DNA from: Mycobacterium celatum
GTDB lineage: Bacteria > Actinomycetota > Actinomycetes > Mycobacteriales > Mycobacteriaceae
Assembly (NCBI RefSeq): GCF_002101595.1
Contig: NZ_LQOM01000046.1
Span: 124,001 to 188,000, forward strand
DNA: 64,000 nucleotides
Direction of reading: 5' to 3'
Shown: in pieces, positions 1-8,323 of the stretch
Numbering within the stretch: the first letter of the stretch is position 1
How the letters are laid out: the number at the start of each line of letters is the position of its first letter
Program-made: the position numbers and the translations under genes
The notes under the pieces: model-generated
Told to the model about the DNA's origin: nothing
Databases searched by the model: none
The model's input: the letters and a program-made list of their open reading frames with translations, nothing else

Positions 1-159
1 CTGGTCGGCGGCGCTGGTGGTTGGCGCGGTGTCGGCGTGTTCGTCCACCGGGACAGCGAAGTTTTCCTCTTCGACGGTGGCGCCGTCCGCGTTTTCGCCT
101 TCCACCAGCACCATGCGGACGGTGGTGGGCGCCATCGACACCCCGAGCACGATGTCCAC
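1..159 (-). CDS. DUF7159-type mycobacterial protein, N-terminal part (cut by window edge)
   Basis: The gene runs off the left edge; 53 codons are visible from a GTG start preceded by a GGAGG ribosome-binding site. The N-terminus reads VDIVLGVSMAPTTVRMVLVE, then an acidic stretch rich in Glu and Asp. This matches the opening of a mycobacteria-specific family (DUF7159) that I recall only by its N-terminal signature; its function is not established. It is divergent from the amidase gene at 251, leaving about 90 bases for both promoters. The rest of the protein, which would show its domain content, lies outside the window. Confidence 0.7.
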   Translation of the reverse strand, partial: MDIVLGVSMAPTTVRMVLVEGENADGATVEEENFAVPVDEHADTAPTTSAADQ

Positions 160-250
160 AGTTCCTCCAAGCGGTGAGCGGCCGCTGGCCCCCCTTTGAC
201 CCCGATGCTTTGACCCTACTCGCCGCGGCAATGGCTGCTACCCTTTCGCG

Positions 251-1000
251 ATGCCGCGCGCCGTGGCAGTTGCCGCACTTGTCCTGGCAATTTGTTGCCA
301 GGTTTCGACCGTCGAGGCTCCGGTCGCGGCGGCAGCCCCGACCATCTCTGGAATGACGGTCTTTCTCGACCCGGGCCACAACGGTGCGAACGACGCTTCG
401 ATTAACCGACAAGTCCCGAACGGCCGCGGAGGTACCAAGAATTGCGAAACGACGGGCGCTGCCACGAGCAATGGCTACGCGGAGCACAGCTTCAACTGGG
501 ACGTCGTCCAACGCATCAATGGCGCGCTGACCCAGATGGGCGTACGAACAGCGCTGTCACGCGACAACGACAGTGGACTCGCGCCGTGCATCGATCAACG
601 CGCCGCGGCGGCAAACGCTATGCACCCGGACGCGATCGTCAGTATCCACGCCGACGGTGGGCCGCCGTCGGGCCACGGCTTCCACGTGAACTACTCGAGT
701 CCACCGCTGAACGACGCGCAGGCTGGTCCAGCGATGCGGTTGGCGAGCACGATGCGCGACACGCTCGCCGCGTCAGGCCTGACGAGGTCCACCTACATCG
801 GGTCGGACGGTCTGTATGGCCGAGCAGATCTCGCCGGGTTGAACCTTGCCCAATACCCAGCGGTGCTAGTCGAACTCGGCAACACGAAGAATCCGGCGGA
901 TGCCGCTGAGATGGAAAGCCCAGAGGGGCGGGCACGATATGCCGCCGCAGTTACGCAGGGGATAGTCACGTATCTCGGCGGGACGCAGGCGGCAAGCTAG
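251..1000 (+). CDS. N-acetylmuramoyl-L-alanine amidase (Rv3717/Ami1-like), exported
   Basis: Zinc amidase of the Amidase_3 family that cleaves the amide bond between N-acetylmuramic acid and L-alanine of the stem peptide. The protein has 249 residues: a signal peptide over about residues 1-29 ending in an Ala-rich stretch, then a single catalytic domain. Expected zinc ligands are visible as His43 (DPGHNG), Glu78 (AEHSF) and His133 (SIHADGG), with catalytic Glu208 (VELGNTKN). Cys65 and Cys113 could form a disulfide. There is no cell-wall-binding domain, as in M. tuberculosis Rv3717 (241 aa). It is followed after 11 bases by a beta-lactamase-fold gene on the same strand, so the two may form an envelope operon. 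In M. tuberculosis Rv3717 lies next to recR, so the context here differs and a paralog is possible. Confidence 0.88.
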   Translation: MPRAVAVAALVLAICCQVSTVEAPVAAAAPTISGMTVFLDPGHNGANDASINRQVPNGRGGTKNCETTGAATSNGYAEHSFNWDVVQRINGALTQMGVRTALSRDNDSGLAPCIDQRAAAANAMHPDAIVSIHADGGPPSGHGFHVNYSSPPLNDAQAGPAMRLASTMRDTLAASGLTRSTYIGSDGLYGRADLAGLNLAQYPAVLVELGNTKNPADAAEMESPEGRARYAAAVTQGIVTYLGGTQAAS

Positions 1001-1011
1001 GTCAACGCTTG

Positions 1012-1743
1012 ATGTCACAAAGTTCGGCAACGCTGGCTGCGGATTTCGCGGATTTGGAAACGAAACTGCACGCGGTGGCCGGTGTAGCACTTAGTGCCGT
1101 GGGATCGGCGCAAGGACCAATGACGTTGGGACACTGGCAAAGTGGACCGGCCTGGTCGACGATGAAGGTTCCTCTCGCGATTGCTGCGCTACGGGAAGAG
1201 GACCCGCCGAAAGTAACCGATGCAATGAACACTGCTATCACGCAGTCTGACAATGCGGCAGCCGAATCGCTTTGGCAGAGCCTGGGAGATCCAGGCACCG
1301 CAGCGCGCAAGGTCGAAGCGGTACTGAGAGAGTGCGGCGACCCGACGGTAGTCCAGTCGCACAGGGTACGTCCCGAATTCACGGCATTCGGCCAAACACA
1401 GTGGCCGCTCGCTGAACAGGCTCGGTTCATCTCAACTGCCGTGTGCGACAACCGAAACGCACCGATCTTCGCACTGATGAACGACATCACGGCTGACCAG
1501 TGTTGGGGCATCGGCGTCATACCAGGTGCTCGATTCAAAGGTGGCTGGGGGCCGTCGCCGTCCGGTAATCACCTGGTACGGCAAATGGGATTACTCAACA
1601 CACCGACCGGCACAACCGCGGTGGCGTTGGCCGCGCAACCCGTATCGGGATCGTTTGAGGAGGGCACGCAAGTTCTCACCGCGATCGCCGACTGGCTGGC
1701 CGCGCATCTGCGTGCCCTGCCCTCGGGCCAGTGTGGTCACTGA
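1012..1743 (+). CDS. Serine beta-lactamase/PBP-fold protein, hypothetical
   Basis: About 243 residues with the three active-site signatures of the class A beta-lactamase/penicillin-binding fold: STMK (nucleophile Ser49, Lys52), SDN at about 79-81, and KGG at about 176-178 in the KTG position. These suggest an acyl-serine hydrolase or a relative that binds peptidoglycan-like ligands. No clear signal peptide is visible: the N-terminus is polar (MSQSSATLAADFAD), so it is either cytoplasmic or exported by another route. The start is ATG at 1012; a TTG immediately upstream (1009) is also in frame. It begins 11 bases after the amidase stop, suggesting co-transcription. The exact substrate cannot be inferred. 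Confidence 0.65.
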   Translation: MSQSSATLAADFADLETKLHAVAGVALSAVGSAQGPMTLGHWQSGPAWSTMKVPLAIAALREEDPPKVTDAMNTAITQSDNAAAESLWQSLGDPGTAARKVEAVLRECGDPTVVQSHRVRPEFTAFGQTQWPLAEQARFISTAVCDNRNAPIFALMNDITADQCWGIGVIPGARFKGGWGPSPSGNHLVRQMGLLNTPTGTTAVALAAQPVSGSFEEGTQVLTAIADWLAAHLRALPSGQCGH

Positions 1744-1793
1744 GTTCAACGCCGGCTGTTGCCGCCATGCAGGCCATGGCGAGAAAAATTTGG

Positions 1794-1881
1794 CGGTGGC
1801 GGAGGGATTTGAACCCTCGGACGGGGGTTACCCGTCACACGCTTTCGAGGCGTGCTCCTTAGGCCGCTCGGACACGCCACC
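1794..1881 (-). tRNA. tRNA-Ser (anticodon CGA)
   Basis: Read on the minus strand, this 88-nt segment folds as a class II tRNA. The acceptor arm is GGTGGCG paired with CGCCACC (forward 1875-1881 and 1795-1801), followed by discriminator G. The anticodon stem carries loop CTCGAAA, giving anticodon CGA (codon UCG). A long variable arm typical of tRNA-Ser and the T-loop GGTTCAAATCC are present. CCA is not encoded. Confidence 0.95.
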
Positions 1882-1910
1882 GCCGGACAGCTTACCGAAC
1901 GCGGGCCCGC

Positions 1911-2369
1911 TCACCCCAATCGCTGGCGGGCGAAGAAGTCCTCCAGCAGCGCCGCGCACTCGTCGGCCAGTACGCCGCCGCGTACCTCGGGCCGGTGGTT
2001 GAGACGCCGGTCACGCACCACGTCCCAAAGAGAGCCGACCGCGCCGGTCTTGGGCTCCCACGCCCCGAACACCAGCCGCGCCACCCGCGCCATGACCAGC
2101 GCGCCCGCGCACATCGTGCACGGCTCGACGGTGACGGCCAGCGTCGTACCTTCGAGCCGCCACCCGTCGCCGAGCACGCCGGCAGCGGCCCGCATCGCCA
2201 GGATTTCCGCGTGCGCCGTCGGGTCGCCGAGGGCCTCCCGGGCGTTCACCGCGCGGGCCAATTCTGTGCCGGTGGGTCCGATGATCACCGCACCCACCGG
2301 GACGTCGCGCGGCCCCGCGGTGGCGGCGACCGCCAGCGCGGCACGGATCAGGTCCGCGTCCTCGATCAC
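1911..2369 (-). CDS. tadA: tRNA adenosine(34) deaminase TadA (Rv3752c-like)
   Basis: Converts A34 to inosine in the wobble position of tRNA-Arg(ACG); a tRNA-Arg with anticodon ACG is encoded at 34016-34088 of this window. The 152 residues form one cytidine/deoxycytidylate deaminase domain with the zinc and catalytic motif HAE (His53, Glu55) and PCTMC (Cys84, Cys87). The GTG start at 2369 gives exactly the length I recall for M. tuberculosis Rv3752c; the frame stays open further upstream, but that is antisense to nothing conserved and overlaps the partner gene. The start overlaps the stop of the upstream gene as GTGA, a translational coupling signature. Confidence 0.93.
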   Translation of the reverse strand: MIEDADLIRAALAVAATAGPRDVPVGAVIIGPTGTELARAVNAREALGDPTAHAEILAMRAAAGVLGDGWRLEGTTLAVTVEPCTMCAGALVMARVARLVFGAWEPKTGAVGSLWDVVRDRRLNHRPEVRGGVLADECAALLEDFFARQRLG

Positions 2370-2878
2370 CGACCGAGGCGATCGAGCACCGCCGATAGCT
2401 CCTCGGCGAAGCCCATCTCCCGCGCGATGCGACCCAGCTGCTCGTCGGCGTACAAGTCGGTCTCGTCGAGGATCACGCCCAGCACCGCCTCGGGCAGCCC
2501 GATGTCCGAGAGCAGCCCCAGGTCGCCCTCCTCGAACGGCTCGGCGTCCTCCAGGTCCTCCGGATCGATGTCCGCGTCGAGGTTCTCCAGCACCTCGGCC
2601 GCGATGTCGTAGTCGAGGGCCGCCGTGGCGTCCGAGAGAAGCATCCGGGTCCCCGACGGCCCCGGGCGCAGGATGACGAAGAACTCGTCGTCGACGTCCA
2701 GCAGCCCGAAAACGGCCCCGGCGCTGCGCAACTCGCGCAGCTCGGTCTCGGCTTCGGCCAGACTGGTCAGCGCCTTGCGGCGCATCGGAGCGCAGCGCCA
2801 CTTGCCGTCTTCGCGCACGACGGCAACGCCGAAGCCGTCCGGCGTATCCGCCTGCGCAGAGGCCCGCTGTGGTCCCAT
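2366..2878 (-). CDS. TadA-associated protein (Rv3753c-like)
   Basis: Acidic protein of about 170 residues belonging to the actinobacterial 'tRNA adenosine deaminase-associated protein' family, which is nearly always encoded directly before tadA. The start at ATG 2878 gives an N-terminus MGPQRASAQ like that of Rv3753c; an upstream in-frame start at 2962 would run into the tyrA promoter and is rejected. Conserved stretches include FGVAVVREDGKWRC and LLDVDDEFFVILRP, with a run of Asp/Glu near residues 120-140. It overlaps tadA by 4 bases. Its biochemical role is unknown; genomic pairing suggests it works with TadA or its substrate. Confidence 0.88.
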   Translation of the reverse strand: MGPQRASAQADTPDGFGVAVVREDGKWRCAPMRRKALTSLAEAETELRELRSAGAVFGLLDVDDEFFVILRPGPSGTRMLLSDATAALDYDIAAEVLENLDADIDPEDLEDAEPFEEGDLGLLSDIGLPEAVLGVILDETDLYADEQLGRIAREMGFAEELSAVLDRLGR

Positions 2879-2949
2879 GCGCGCAACGCTAGTCCCTGAC
2901 GGTGCAGCTTGACCAGCGAACTTGCCGCGAAATGTGCCAACCTTGAGGT

Positions 2950-3909
2950 GTGGCAAAGACACCGGTGTGCGTACTTGGGCTGGGGCTGATCGGCGGATCG
3001 ATCATGCGGGCCGCGGCCTCGGCAGACTACGAGGTTTTCGGCTACAACCGCTCCGTCGAGGGCGTCCAGGCGGCCCGCTTCGACGGGTTCGACGCCACCA
3101 CCGATCTCAGCGAGGCCCTGACCCGCGCCGCCGAGGCGGGCGCGTTGATCGTGCTGGCCGTACCGATGCCGGCTTTGCCGTCGCTGCTCGCCCACATCGC
3201 CGACTTGGCACCGGACTGTCCGCTCACCGATGTCACCAGCGTGAAAAGCGCGGTGCTCGACGAGGTCACCGCCGCCGGTCTGCGAGCTCGCTTTGTCGGT
3301 GGCCACCCGATGACCGGAACCGCGCACTCGGGTTGGGCGGCCGGACATGTCCGGTTGTTCAGCGGGGCGCCCTGGGTGGTCAGCGTCGACGACCACGTCG
3401 ACCCTGCGGTGTGGACGTTGGTGATGACGTTGGCACTGGACTGCGGCTCGGTTGTGGTGCCGGCCCGCTCCGACGAGCACGACGCAGCCGCGGCCGCGAT
3501 CTCGCACCTGCCGCATCTGCTCGCCGAGTCGCTGGCCGTCACCGCCGCCGAGGTCCCGCTGGCCTTCGCGCTGGCCGCCGGGTCGTTCCGCGACGGCACC
3601 AGGGTGGCGGTCACCGCGCCGGATCTGGTCCGCGCTATGTGTGAAGCCAACGCCGGCCAGGTTCTACCGATGGTGGACCGCTTCATCGAAATACTCAGCA
3701 ATGCGCGGGATTCATTGGCGCACAACAACTCTGTGGCCGAGCTCGTCGAAGCCGGGCACGCCGCACGCACCCGCTACGACAGCTTCTCGCGGCCAGAGAT
3801 CGTCACCGTCTTCGTCGGCGCCGAGAATTGGCGCGACGAACTTGCCGCCGCCGGACGAGCCGGTGGGGTGATCAGATCCGCTCTGCCAAGCCTGGATAGT
3901 CCACGATGA
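2950..3909 (+). CDS. tyrA: Prephenate dehydrogenase (TyrA, Rv3754-like)
   Basis: Oxidative decarboxylation of prephenate to 4-hydroxyphenylpyruvate in tyrosine synthesis; cytoplasmic, NAD(P)-dependent. The 319 residues begin with a Rossmann motif VLGLGLIGGS at about 8-17, and contain the family's GGHPMTGTAHSG stretch near residue 117-128, followed by the helical dimerisation domain. GTG start at 2950. It is divergent from the TadA-associated gene with 71 bases between. Its last 38 bases overlap the 3' end of the convergent gene 3872-4477, an unusually long convergent overlap. Confidence 0.92.
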   Translation: MAKTPVCVLGLGLIGGSIMRAAASADYEVFGYNRSVEGVQAARFDGFDATTDLSEALTRAAEAGALIVLAVPMPALPSLLAHIADLAPDCPLTDVTSVKSAVLDEVTAAGLRARFVGGHPMTGTAHSGWAAGHVRLFSGAPWVVSVDDHVDPAVWTLVMTLALDCGSVVVPARSDEHDAAAAAISHLPHLLAESLAVTAAEVPLAFALAAGSFRDGTRVAVTAPDLVRAMCEANAGQVLPMVDRFIEILSNARDSLAHNNSVAELVEAGHAARTRYDSFSRPEIVTVFVGAENWRDELAAAGRAGGVIRSALPSLDSPR

Positions 3910-4477
3910 AGCCGTCGGTGTCGACCAACAAAGTGGTGTCGGAGACCGGCGATTTCACCTTGACCTCCCCGATGCTGGCCGAACTGGCGTTGCTGTAGGT
4001 GACGACTGCTGACGTGATGGACATGTCGGGCAGCCCCAGATAGATCACGGGAACGATGATCGAGTCGGGCCGCTCGTGCAGGCCGTGACGTCGGATCGGC
4101 AAGGTATTGAAGAACGGGCTGAACACCACGTCGACGTCGAGAGCGCCGTCGAAGGCCGCCCGCGACTCCCCCGCGTGGTCCGTGACCAGCCACATGTTCT
4201 CCTCGTCGCGCGCGATGGAGAGCTGGCGCTCCCGCTCGGCCAGTGTCACCGTCAACCCGAATCGCTTGGTGGCGCCGGTCTCATCGGTCTGCAGGTCGTA
4301 GTAGGCGCCGAACGCCGGTTGGGTGTCGGTGGCCGCGGCGACAATACGGCCGTTGGCCTTGATTCGATTGCCGGACAACTGCACCCGTACCGATTCCATG
4401 CGGTAGCAGTCGGGCGCGCGCCAGGTCAGCATCGCCGGCCAGGTGCTCGACGTCGCATCACGAGGGGCTGGGCTCAC
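3872..4477 (-). CDS. Putative glycolipid-binding domain protein (Rv3755c-like)
   Basis: A 201-residue protein resembling Rv3755c and the putative glycolipid-binding family (PF06475/DUF1089). The sequence is a beta-rich single domain starting with a GTG codon, including ESVRVQLSGNRIKANGRIVA and DVDVVFSPFFNTLPIRRHGL. No signal peptide or membrane segment is seen, so it is likely cytoplasmic. Its start lies 20 bases inside the 3' end of no other gene on this strand; the transporter gene proZ ends at 4458, so it may be the last gene of the proX-V-W-Z transcript. Its 3' end overlaps tyrA on the other strand by 38 bases. Ligand and role are unproven. Confidence 0.78.
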   Translation of the reverse strand: MSPAPRDATSSTWPAMLTWRAPDCYRMESVRVQLSGNRIKANGRIVAAATDTQPAFGAYYDLQTDETGATKRFGLTVTLAERERQLSIARDEENMWLVTDHAGESRAAFDGALDVDVVFSPFFNTLPIRRHGLHERPDSIIVPVIYLGLPDMSITSAVVTYSNASSASIGEVKVKSPVSDTTLLVDTDGFIVDYPGLAERI

Positions 4478-5204
4478 GCGCTATACCGTAGGCGACCGGG
4501 TCGGGTGTCGAACAGTCCGGCTGTCTGGTCGGCACGAGCCGTCGCGGCCGGCCGGTGCCCGGCACCGACACCCACACCGCGAACGCCAGTGCGGCATCGA
4601 GGATCAACGCCAAAGCGGCTACCAGCAGCGCGCCCACCAGCGCGATGTGGAACTGGCGCACCTTGATGCCGTCGATCAGGTAGCGGCCCAGCCCGCCCAG
4701 GCTGGCGTAGGCCGCCACCGTCGCGGTGGCCACCACCTGCAGGGTGGCGGTGCGCAGCCCGCCGACGATCAGCGGCAGCGCGTTCGGCACCTCGACGCGC
4801 AGCAGCACCCGCAGCTCGGTCATGCCCATCGAGCGGGCGGCGTCGACGACCTTCGGATCGACGTTGGACACCCCGGCGTAGGTGCCGGCCAGCAGCGGCG
4901 GGATGCCCAGCAGCATCAGCGCGACGATCGGCGGTCCCAGCCCCAAACCCCAGACCAGCACGGCGAACAACAGCACGCCAAGGGTGGGCAGCGCACGCAG
5001 CGCGTTGATCGCGGTGACCACTACCAGCGCGCCGCGACCGGAGTGCCCGATGGCCAACCCGATCGGGATGGCGATCAGCGCCGACGCCGTGACCGCCAGC
5101 GCGGTGTATTCCAGGTGCTCCAGTGTCCGGACCGCCAGCCCGTCCGGCCCGGTCCAGTTGGCGGCGGTGAAGAGGTAGGACAGTGCCTGGGCGAGAAAGT
5201 TCAT
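4458..5204 (-). CDS. proZ: Osmoprotectant ABC transporter permease ProZ (Rv3756c-like)
   Basis: One of two permeases of a ProU/OpuC-type importer for glycine betaine, carnitine or proline. The 248 residues contain about five to six membrane segments and the BPD_transp_1 coupling region (DAARSMGMTELRVLLRVEVP) that contacts the ATPase. The ATG at 5204 overlaps the proW stop as ATGA, fixing the start and indicating translational coupling. The C-terminal tail after about residue 215 is polar and Pro/Arg-rich. Its 3' end overlaps the 5' end of the Rv3755c-like gene by 20 bases. Confidence 0.9.
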   Translation of the reverse strand: MNFLAQALSYLFTAANWTGPDGLAVRTLEHLEYTALAVTASALIAIPIGLAIGHSGRGALVVVTAINALRALPTLGVLLFAVLVWGLGLGPPIVALMLLGIPPLLAGTYAGVSNVDPKVVDAARSMGMTELRVLLRVEVPNALPLIVGGLRTATLQVVATATVAAYASLGGLGRYLIDGIKVRQFHIALVGALLVAALALILDAALAFAVWVSVPGTGRPRRLVPTRQPDCSTPDPVAYGIAREPSPS

Positions 5205-5890
5205 CGCGAGCCGCCCACGATCGGAGCCCGCAGGGGGCGGATGGGCCGGCTCATCCGCGAGGTGCGCTGCCACGGTGTGGCAAGCCGGCCGGCCAGCGCG
5301 ATCAGCATGTCGATGACGACCGCCAGCCCGAAGATCGCGATGATGCCGGCGACCACTTGGTCGCTCTTGTCGGCCTGATAGCCCTCGGTGAACCAGGTGC
5401 CCAGGCCGCCGATGCCGATCACCGCGCCGACCGAGACCATCGAGATATTCGTCACCACGACGACCCGCAGTCCGGCGACCAGGACCGGAATAGCCAGCGG
5501 CAGTTCGACTTTCAGCATTCTGCTGCTCGGCCGGTAGCCGACCGCGGTGGCGGCGTCCCGCACCTGCTGCGGGACTGCGTCCAGCGCCTCGAGGACCGCT
5601 CGCACCAGCAGCGCCGTCGTGTAAAGCGTCAGCGCCACAATGACGTTCGCCTCGTCGAGGATGCGCGTCGGGATCAGCAGCGGTAAGAGCACGAACAGCG
5701 CCAGCGACGGGATGGTGAACACGATGCTCGCGGTCACGGTGGTCAGCCGCCGCAGCGTGGTCCGGCGTTGCACCGCCACACCCAGCGGCAGTGCGATCGC
5801 CAGCCCGAGCAGCACCGGCACCAGCGACAGCCGCAGGTGAATCACCGTCAGCGTCCGAGCCGCCGGCAGGTGGGTGAGCAGGTAATGCAC
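5201..5890 (-). CDS. proW: Osmoprotectant ABC transporter permease ProW (Rv3757c-like)
   Basis: Second permease of the ProU/OpuC-type importer. From the GTG at 5890 the product has 229 residues, the length I recall for Rv3757c; it starts VHYLLTHLPAARTLTVIHLR. It has several hydrophobic helices and the coupling motif DAATAVGYRPSSRMLKVELP. It begins 2 bases after the proV stop and overlaps proZ by 4 bases, so proV-proW-proZ are tightly packed in one operon. ProW and ProZ would form a heterodimeric channel in the plasma membrane. Confidence 0.9.
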   Translation of the reverse strand: MHYLLTHLPAARTLTVIHLRLSLVPVLLGLAIALPLGVAVQRRTTLRRLTTVTASIVFTIPSLALFVLLPLLIPTRILDEANVIVALTLYTTALLVRAVLEALDAVPQQVRDAATAVGYRPSSRMLKVELPLAIPVLVAGLRVVVVTNISMVSVGAVIGIGGLGTWFTEGYQADKSDQVVAGIIAIFGLAVVIDMLIALAGRLATPWQRTSRMSRPIRPLRAPIVGGSR

Positions 5891-5892
5891 GG

Positions 5893-6987
5893 TTAGTCCC
5901 GCCGCCGCGACTCCAGTGCGGCCAACACATCGGTGGCCAGCACTCCGCCGATGACCTTGCCCGCCTTGTCCACTGCCACGCCCAGCATGGACGGCGAAGC
6001 CAGCGCGGCGTCCAATGCCTGGCTGAGGTTTCCGTCCGGGCGCAACTGCGAACCGACGGCGGTCACGCTGTCCGACAACGACGCGCCGTCGCGGTACAGC
6101 CGCAGGCCTGCCGCGTCGATCCATCCCAGCGGCCTGCCGTCCTGGTGAACCACCAGCGTCCAGTCGTCACGCAATTGCGCGGTGCCGACCTCGGATTCCG
6201 CGATCCGTGGAATGTCGTGCAACGGCAGGCCGTCAGCATCCAGGCACTGCAGCCACCGGTAGCCGCGGCCGAGACCGATGAAGCTCGATACGAAATCGTT
6301 GGCCGGACGCGACAACAGCCGCGCGGGTTCGTCGTACTGCTGCAGCGAACCGCCCGGACCGAACACCGCGATGAAATCTGCCAGCCGGACCGCCTCGTCG
6401 ATGTCGTGCGTGACGAACACGATGGTTTTGCGTAATTCGCCTTGCAGGCGCACGATTTCGCGTTGCAGCTCGCGGCGGACAATCGGGTCGACGGCGGAAA
6501 ACGGCTCGTCCATCAGCAGAATCGGCGGGTCGGCCGCCAATGCTCGGGCGACGCCGACGCGTTGCTGTTCGCCGCCCGAGAGCTGCGCGGGATAGCGGCT
6601 AGCCAGCTTGGGGTCCAGCCCGACCCGCTCCAGCACTTGGTAGGCGGCTTGGCGCGCGGACCGGCGCGACTGGCCCTTGAGCACGGGCACGGTCGCGACG
6701 TTGTCGATCACCCGTTGATGCGGCATCAGGCCCGCGCCCTGGATGACGTAGCCGATCCCCAGGCGTAGTTTCACCGGATCGATGCCCGCCACGTCGGCGC
6801 CGTCGACGGTGACGGTGCCCGACGTGGGCTCGATCATCCGGTTGATCATCCGCATGGAGGTGGTCTTGCCACAACCCGACGGGCCGACGAAGACAGTCAG
6901 CGCCCCCTTCGGCACGTCCAGGGACAGACGGTCGACGGCGACGGTGCCGTCGGGGTAGACCTTGCTGACCTCCTCGAAGCCGATCAT
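5893..6987 (-). CDS. proV: Osmoprotectant ABC transporter ATPase ProV (Rv3758c-like)
   Basis: ATP-binding subunit driving the importer. The 364 residues comprise an ABC domain with Walker A GPSGCGKTT (about 35-43), signature LSGGEQQRV (about 136-144) and Walker B LLMDEP (about 157-162), then a C-terminal pair of CBS domains (about 250-364), which in OpuA-type transporters sense ionic strength or nucleotides. The ATG at 6987 overlaps the proX stop as ATGA; the frame stays open far upstream through proX, but that extension is out-of-frame shadow of proX. Regulation by osmolarity is inferred from the family. Confidence 0.93.
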   Translation of the reverse strand: MIGFEEVSKVYPDGTVAVDRLSLDVPKGALTVFVGPSGCGKTTSMRMINRMIEPTSGTVTVDGADVAGIDPVKLRLGIGYVIQGAGLMPHQRVIDNVATVPVLKGQSRRSARQAAYQVLERVGLDPKLASRYPAQLSGGEQQRVGVARALAADPPILLMDEPFSAVDPIVRRELQREIVRLQGELRKTIVFVTHDIDEAVRLADFIAVFGPGGSLQQYDEPARLLSRPANDFVSSFIGLGRGYRWLQCLDADGLPLHDIPRIAESEVGTAQLRDDWTLVVHQDGRPLGWIDAAGLRLYRDGASLSDSVTAVGSQLRPDGNLSQALDAALASPSMLGVAVDKAGKVIGGVLATDVLAALESRRRD

Positions 6988-7913
6988 TCCCGGACCGGGT
7001 GGTCGAAGCCGTTGTCTCGCACCCACTTTCTCGCGGCCTCGTCGGGGTCGACACCGGAGTTGCCGGCGACCGCCATGTTGAGTTGCGCCAGCCCGGCGGT
7101 GCTGAGTTTGGCCGACACCGCATCGAGCACATCTTTGAGACGGTCCGACTTCTTCTGCGAGTTGACCAGCGGCACAATGTTGCCCGCCAGGAAATTGTGC
7201 TCGGGATCGTCGAGCACAACCAGATGATTTTGTGGTATGGCCGGCGAGGTGCTGAAGATGTTGGCCGCGTTGACCGTTCCGTCCAGCAGCGCGCGTACCG
7301 TCACCGCGCCGCCGCCGTCGCTGATCGCGACGAAGTTGCCGGGACCGACGTCCAGGCCGTACTTCTGCCGCAGCCCCATCAGTCCCGACGGCCGGCTCTG
7401 AAACGCCGACGGCGCCGCGAAGCGCACCTCGGCCGAATGCGGAGCCAGGTCGGCGATGGTTTTGAGATTCCACATGGCGGCGGTGGCGGCGGTCACGGTG
7501 ACCGTGTCGGTGTCCGATGCGGGCGACGGCGTCAAGATCGACAAGTCGCCCGGCAGCCGTTTGTAGAGCTCCAATTCGACGGCGTCGAGCATGGTCACCG
7601 TCGCGTCGGGCTGAAAATACAGCAGCAGGTTGCCGATGTACTCGGGAACCAAGTCGATCGAATGGTCTTTGAGCGCCGGGATATACGTTTCGCGGCTGCC
7701 GATCCCCAGCCGGCGCCCGACATCGAAACCGTTGGCCTGCAACGCCTGTGCATAGATCTCGGCAACGATCTTAGATTCGGGAAAGTCGGCCGACCCGACG
7801 ACGATCGACTTCATGCTGCCCGACATTCCCCCAAGCGGGTTGGAACTGCCGCAGCCTGCCACCACAAGGCACGTCGCAAGCCACACCGCCGCGCGGCGTC
7901 GCAGCGTGCCCAT
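6984..7913 (-). CDS. proX: Osmoprotectant-binding lipoprotein ProX (Rv3759c-like)
   Basis: Substrate-binding protein that captures betaine-type compounds outside the membrane and hands them to ProW/ProZ. From ATG 7913 the 309-residue protein has a lipoprotein signal with lipobox VVAGC (acylated Cys21), then an OpuAC-like binding domain with conserved GSRETYIPALKDHSIDLVPE. Choosing 7913 rather than the in-frame ATG at 7946 places the Arg-rich n-region directly before the hydrophobic core. It heads the proX-proV-proW-proZ operon. Only 62 bases separate it from the divergent LapA-like gene. Confidence 0.92.
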   Translation of the reverse strand: MGTLRRRAAVWLATCLVVAGCGSSNPLGGMSGSMKSIVVGSADFPESKIVAEIYAQALQANGFDVGRRLGIGSRETYIPALKDHSIDLVPEYIGNLLLYFQPDATVTMLDAVELELYKRLPGDLSILTPSPASDTDTVTVTAATAAMWNLKTIADLAPHSAEVRFAAPSAFQSRPSGLMGLRQKYGLDVGPGNFVAISDGGGAVTVRALLDGTVNAANIFSTSPAIPQNHLVVLDDPEHNFLAGNIVPLVNSQKKSDRLKDVLDAVSAKLSTAGLAQLNMAVAGNSGVDPDEAARKWVRDNGFDHPVRE

Positions 7914-7975
7914 ACTTGCCGACACTATCGCCAGAAGCTGTGCCACAGGGCGGTGATTCCTGCAAAGATGGCACT

Positions 7976-8323
7976 ATGAGCAGCGATCCACCTGTATCGC
8001 CCGATCAGCCGCCTCCGACCGAAGTACCGGCGCGCGACGCCGCCAAACCACCGTCGGGTTCGCCGGTGATGTTCACCCGGGCCGGCGCGGTGTGGACGGC
8101 GCTGACCGTCGGGTTCCTGATTCTGATCGTGCTGCTGATCTTCATCACCCAGAACACGGCGTCGGCACAGTTCCAATTTCTGGGCTGGCACTGGAGCCTG
8201 CCGCTGGGGGTGGCCATTCTGCTGGCGGCGGTGTGCGGCGGGCTGATCACGGTGCTGGCCGGGACCGCGCGGATCTACCAGTTGCGCCGGGCGGCGAAGA
8301 AGCACGCCTCGGGTCGGCGTTAA
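7976..8323 (+). CDS. LapA-domain membrane protein (Rv3760-like)
   Basis: Small integral membrane protein of 115 residues. After a Pro-rich cytoplasmic N-terminus (about 1-30) there are two hydrophobic helices (about 40-62 and 72-97), with QNTASAQFQFLGWHWSLPLG between them, characteristic of LapA/YciS-type (PF06305) domains, and a basic C-terminus. ATG 7976 is chosen over the upstream in-frame ATG, which lies in the proX promoter. Its TAA stop shares the palindrome GTTAAC with the stop of the convergent phosphatase gene, so the two coding regions overlap by 4 bases. Function in mycobacteria is not known. Confidence 0.8.
   Translation: MSSDPPVSPDQPPPTEVPARDAAKPPSGSPVMFTRAGAVWTALTVGFLILIVLLIFITQNTASAQFQFLGWHWSLPLGVAILLAAVCGGLITVLAGTARIYQLRRAAKKHASGRR

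Noticed and set aside
1911..2801. A 296-codon version of TadA
   Set aside because: The upstream half overlaps the TadA-associated gene in another frame and is Arg/Gly-rich; GTG 2369 gives the usual 152 residues.
5893..7473. A 526-codon version of ProV with an extra N-terminus
   Set aside because: The first 162 codons are the out-of-frame shadow of proX. The ATG at 6987 overlapping the proX stop gives the normal family N-terminus.
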